From: Phaeoceros laevis
Taxonomy: Eukaryota; Anthocerotophyta; Anthocerotopsida; Notothyladales
Length of the DNA: 44,498 bases
Assembly: GCA_049999765.1 (NCBI GenBank)
Contig: JBNGIQ010009359.1
Span: 89,800 to 134,297, forward strand
Direction of reading: 5' to 3'
The notes under the pieces were generated by a model. That model made no database searches, was not told where the DNA came from, and saw only the letters and a program-made list of their open reading frames with translations. Of the stretch, positions 40,226 to 44,498 are shown piece after piece. Both the position numbers and the translations under genes were made by a program. Numbering within the stretch: the stretch's first letter is position 1; every line of letters starts with the position of its first letter.

Positions 40226-43147
40226 TCCCGAGAGCATGCGGTCGACAATGGATTCCACCTTCCAGGCACCCAAGCATACTCTGTAGAGTCTGTACATCCT
40301 CGTAGGTCTAGCAGCTATAGCCCGTTTACTTCCAGACGGTGATCACTCCCCAGTTTTGTATTTCAAGTGCAAGATAAACGATGAAATAAAGCAAAGAGAC
40401 TTCAGACGACCTACAGCTGCTGTACCTTAATTTGTTCTTATGTAATGAATTTTAAATAATGTGACACCTGTGATGTTCTCATCTCGACATCCACATGGGC
40501 CAAAGGCCGTGGGCACTCCAGTGACGAGTGTGAATGCACCCCTCATTGCAATGAGACATGTACATGTGCATTCTTCATTGCTGTCTGAACAATAATTGTG
40601 ATGTGATTCAATTTGTTTGACGTGTGAAACAACGACAGAACGCTCCAAGTTGGAAACAAGTTCCAAGTCCAGGAAGGGATATCGATATGATATGAAATCA
40701 TGGGACTCTGATTCATTGTCATTGAGTTACTTCCAATTAATAGTGGCTATGTGCTTCATTCACATGCATTCATTTACTTCGTGGCCCTTGAAAGTGTCCC
40801 TGGAGCATATGGACCTGTTGCAAAGAAGTTTACTGAGCCAGGTCTCCGAGCCCTGTGCACCTGTAGTGGGGTTCCAAGACGTCTTAATTAAAGCTTAAGA
40901 ATCCTGAGCAAAACTTGAGCTTCAGATGATTGCCAGCAGAGTCAGGATGTGGAAGCTTCTTGAAAGAGGACTTCAGAGGACTGCAGCTCCAGGTGGACCT
41001 CAACCTGCAGTGCAACGGAAAGTTTGCAGACTGATGCACAAGGAGCTGCATCCATTTTTTAACGCAGGTGATCCCTAGACCTCCTGACGGGACGTCCAGT
41101 TCTACATGGCAGACTGCATATTTCTGTGGTTGAAGGTCGACATGGCAGACTGCATATTCCTGTGGTTAAAAGACATGTCAGACTGCAGAAACTCATCTGT
41201 TTTGAGCAGCTCTCATACCTAAGGTAGACCTGAAGCTTCTTGTGCGTTGTTGGAGTCCGACATACATCTGTCAACAAGGGAGTTCTCCGGAGTTACAGGG
41301 CCCTTGAGTGCTCTCAGTTTAACACATTGGCTTTGGAATATAATGTTGAGTCCTTGGAAAACTATCTCTTACTGATTCATATGCATGCTTTAAAGCTATA
41401 GAGCTCTGGAAGGGCAGCAGTTTGTTGTGCAGTGCTCTTGCTGATCATCTGCGATAGTCACAAGTTATCTACCACTGGGATGTTGGTGGATTTCAAGTTC
41501 CACAAGTTCATGAAAGAAAGGCCATATGCATAGCTTGCCTAGGGGTCAAAGGCATTTGTTGTTTAAATAGGAGTGCAGTTCTGGAAAAACTAATTGTGGT
41601 GTTCCGATACAGGTTTGTAGAACTGGTTCCCAATTGATCGCAATAAACTCATCAGCAGTTTACTAAATGTGCCACAAACTAAGAAGGTTTCTAGACTGTC
41701 ACAGGGCCATCCATGAACAAGTTCGTCCAGTTTGTCCACCTTCTCTACAATGTAACATTTGGCACCCTTAAAGCAAAGTTGGGACCAGCTGCTCGATATT
41801 GATCTGGTAGATTCTGACAGATGTGCATAATTTACAGGTCCCTTTTCTGAACCTGAATCGTTACAGCTTGTTACAAATTTGAGTCAGACATACTGTAGAC
41901 ATGTGCACTAAACTTGTTACATGTGTGTTCCGGAGGGACAGATCCTAGGTGACACATTGCCTTCTACCAGTGCCTCGAAAACCATTTCTTTCAAGGCTAC
42001 CCATCGATGCTTCAGCTGGAACCTCGGGCACTGCGCATGCTCAGTTCGTTGCACACATGCAGTGCGCTTGCTGATCATGTGCTGTAGTCACAGGTACAAG
42101 GTACTGCGCACGATGTTGGTGGAACTTTTTTTTTGAGAAAAAAGCACCGATGTTGGTGGAACTTGACTCAACTCGGAAGTACATATGAAACAAAGGCCAG
42201 CTGTGCATGCTGGAATGGAGCTCCTGACTCCTACGAAAAAACGGGAATCTTCTAAAAAAAACCACTGTAAAACGAGAAGTGCCAGGTGTACCAGATAGTG
42301 AAGAAACGTTTCTATTGTTTTTTCTCCGAGACAGAATATATTTGAACCCCACATGTTGCTCTTGTGGCATCAGCTGCAGGCTGTAGCACACTAAGTTAGT
42401 GACCAAGTTTAGACAGGGGATGTGGCCACCGGCCACATCCAGTGGGCACCACCTTCAAGAGAGGCATTCCCTCAGCACTAGAGCTCGGTGTGTCACTAGC
42501 TAGAAAGTACTCCGGGATTGATGTGCCGATCCGAGGAGGGCAGTCCGTGGCCATGGTCATGGGCACGCGTACAGATGGAGATACATACTATAGCTAGTCG
42601 ATTGCGAGTCTGGGAGCAGCAGCTGGCCGTGGCTACAGCCATGGATGGATCTCATAACAAGCGCCAAGCTTTGAGCTTGTTGTGAGGCACATCGTCAACA
42701 CGCAGAACCTCAAGCACTTGGTAAGGTTAAGGTTGTGCCTGTCTACCAACCGCACTAGTACTGCCAGCCAAATCATGAACTTGAGGAATTTCAAGGTTGG
42801 AATGCTGGCTGAATGCGACAGAACCAAGCCGGCTAGCTGGGATTCATGACGAGGGTGACAAAGTTTTTGACCCATAAAATACAATGCAGCTAGCTAGCTA
42901 TAGCGACACCATGACCAGTAACCGAGAATGACTAGAAACTGCTGCCTACACAAGGCCAAGACCTATGCTCGCGAGCACACTTGTAATTGAGCTTGAATGC
43001 AAAATTGTGGGACACCGGGACCACCCCCAGCTGGAACCTCGGTGACCCTTGAGGAATTTGCAGAGACCTCGGACAGAAGGTTTCAAATGTAGCCTGAAGC
43101 CAGCAGTTTGGCAGAGAGTCGATCCTGTCTCTTAGGAGTCTGCTGAG
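40226..43147. other. Gene-free stretch downstream of the BTB array
   Basis: No supported gene. Small duplications are visible: ACATGGCAGACTGCATATT(T/C)CTGTGGTT at about 41103 and 41140. GATGTTGGTGGAACTT occurs at about 42111 and 42149, with a related piece near 41480. ORFs are short and without domains. Confidence 0.5.
41103..41175. repeat. Short direct repeat
   Basis: About 28 bases (CATGGCAGACTGCATATT..CTGTGGTT) occur twice, with a third partial copy (CATGTCAGACTGCAGAA). Non-coding. Confidence 0.7.
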
Positions 43148-43247
43148 NNNNNNNNNNNNNNNNNNNNNNNNNNNNNNNNNNNNNNNNNNNNNNNNNNNNN
43201 NNNNNNNNNNNNNNNNNNNNNNNNNNNNNNNNNNNNNNNNNNNNNNN
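43148..43247. other. Assembly gap (100 N)
   Basis: Fixed-size run of N; true length unknown. Confidence 0.98.
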
Positions 43248-44054
43248 GGTGGGAGGGAGGAATGGGGAGCCGTGCGAGAAGCCTTGCATGGCTCCCTGCA
43301 GGCCAGCTAGAAAGTATGCCAAATCATTTGACAAGCTTCTCAGGTGGCATACAGGGAGCCAGGCAAGGCAGCTGCCCATCACCATAGCTAACTGGCCAGC
43401 AGCACTACTCCCTTGAACAGCATTGGAATGGAATGCAAAACCGAAAGTCTACTCGAGCTAGCCTAAGGGAGGCAGGCGCCCAGCATTTCCGCCAGCTTGA
43501 AAGCGTGCTCGCGAAAAATGAGGCTTCCAAGCAGAGCAGCGAGAATCTACACGAGGCTCGGCCGCGGGCACTGGGCGCACCAATTCCAGCTTCCGGAAGA
43601 AGAAGAATCTGCCAGACCGAGTTGCGCGCACAAGTTTGCAAGGAAGAGAAAATGCCGCTGATCCTGGACCAAACTGGATTCAAGAGAAATTGGCCGACGA
43701 GGGCCGCGGAGAGCGTCAAACATTGAAGCAGCGCCAGCTCAAGGGGGGCGGGGAGCCTTGGGAGAAGCTGCGGAAGGGCGATTTCAAGCGCGCAAGCAAA
43801 TTGCAACTCCTGAAGTCGGAAGGATCCGGAGAAGTAGTGGGAGCAGCAGCTACTGAGTTCTCGAAGGAGGAGGCGCCGGGATGAGCTCTGGAGAGGAAGG
43901 CAGTAAAGGAGCGGGAGTGAGCAGATATCTAGTCGCAGATTGGAAGATACTCTAGTATAGATCCATGGCGGAAGATGGCGGCCTCCCTTCACTATTTTAT
44001 TCTCCCCCAGGCCTGCCTGGCTGGAGCCTCCGGTCAGGTCCGCCAGTCTCTCTC
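43248..44054. other. Purine-rich stretch, no recognised gene
   Basis: Open frames exist on both strands (43433-43726 and 43636-43884 plus, 43405-43992 minus), but all have compositionally biased sequence and no domain or motif I recognise. They overlap each other, so at most one can be real. Confidence 0.3.
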
Positions 44055-44124
44055 ATGAACCCGTACCGCTGCTTCTACTACCTTCTGGCTGTTGTTGTTG
44101 TTGGCAGTAAAACATTCTGCACTT
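44055..44124 (+). CDS. Possible first exon of a small secreted protein (window-truncated)
   Basis: ATG opens MNPYRCFYYLLAVVVVGSKTF, a compact signal-peptide-like segment, followed directly by the strong donor T|GTAAGTGAG. Without splicing it ends after 25 codons (CTCK). The second exon would lie beyond the window. TATTTTAT near 43993 could serve as a TATA-like element. This is pattern-based only and may be chance. Confidence 0.22.
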
Positions 44125-44498
44125 GTAAGTGAGATCGATGGAGGGAGTCTATGTTTGGTCTTTTTACCTGCCTGAACAGAAACGGCAGCTAGCAAGCCCT
44201 GGCAATGTCCAGAGCAGCTAGCTAGCCTGAGCCTAGGCCTAGGCCTGGCTGGCAGTCGACGTCCTGATCATGAATTCAGGCGGATGAAAGTTTAGTTTCG
44301 CATGAATTCATCACATGCGATGAAGAGTCGAGTCACGGAGAGACTAAGACGTATCTGATCACGAATATGATTCCCGTCCCCTTGCCCCCCCTGCCCCCCC
44401 TGCCTTGCTGGTAGTACTTGTTTTTTGTGATTTCCGTTTTCGTCTATTTGGAAAATGACAACAATGAAAAACCAAACTCATAATAGATCTATGTAGAT
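44125..44498. other. Right-edge sequence, no feature supported
   Basis: Contains short self-complementary runs (CTAGCTAGC, CCTAGGCCTAGG) and a C-rich patch (CCCCCCTGCCCCCCC). It would be intronic if the small exon at 44055 is real. Confidence 0.4.

Noticed and set aside
43405-43992. Long minus-strand frame (about 195 codons, Leu-rich) as a membrane protein
   Set aside because: Leu, Ser and Cys richness mirrors the purine-rich plus strand; no known motif, no convincing hydrophobic segment spacing, and it overlaps other frames.

Overview
This window is nuclear DNA from a land plant. The genes have GT..AG introns of roughly 55-300 bases, several proteins start with plastid-type transit peptides, and there is a DYW-type PPR editing factor, an ISE2-type plastid helicase and a BASS transporter. 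The PPR protein carries what I read as the DYW:KP variant domain (KPAVA box, GRH end). That variant is associated with lineages doing U-to-C organelle editing, so a seed-free plant (hornwort, fern, or Isoetes/Lycopodiales-type lycophyte) is more likely than a seed plant. I cannot name the species. Three 100-base N runs (474-573, 3510-3609, 43148-43247) are scaffold gaps of unknown true size.

Layout. 1-786: left-edge gene on the minus strand for a secreted precursor with tandem 40-residue units, each holding an IDA-like peptide. 1.6-7.0 kb: repeat-rich DNA with three copies of a dispersed repeat, one split by a hAT-type element with perfect 24-bp terminal inverted repeats and an 8-bp target duplication, plus minisatellites and an orphan ORF. 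7.5-9.7 kb (-): PPR-DYW protein. 10.6-11.4 kb (-): chimeric pseudogene of polyphenol oxidase joined to a leucine-rich-repeat fragment. 11.7-14.0 kb (+): nine-exon FAD-dependent oxidoreductase. 14.5-18.8 kb (-): fourteen-exon ISE2-like helicase lacking a central block of about 250 residues. 18.8-22.5 kb: no supported gene. 22.5-23.0 kb (-): secreted single-domain DUF26 protein. 23.5-24.8 kb: decayed kelch-like fragments. 25.6-27.8 kb (-): eight-exon BASS transporter. 28.2-40.2 kb (+): head-to-tail array of four BTB genes. 38.9 kb (-): tRNA-Ile(AAU). 40.2-44.5 kb: mostly gene-free, with a possible signal-peptide exon at 44055.

The most unusual content is the BTB array. Copies 1-3 carry, after a BTB and a BACK-like region, a multi-exon C-terminal module recognisable as the ubiquitin-like (HUBL, ICP0-binding type) region of the deubiquitinases USP7/UBP12/UBP13, without the protease or MATH domain. 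Copy 4 is a one-exon BTB-BACK protein without this module. Copies 1 and 2 splice into complete reading frames (667 and 601 aa); copy 3 is broken by a 2-base deletion and a decayed exon. Since BTB proteins typically serve as CUL3 E3 adaptors, and the HUBL region of USP7/UBP12 binds partners of a deubiquitinase, a BTB-HUBL protein could direct ubiquitination to proteins normally bound by UBP12/13. That function is inference.

All gene models were spliced by eye from ORF continuity, GT/AG sites, phase matching and remembered family sequences. Exon edges could be off by a base or a codon.
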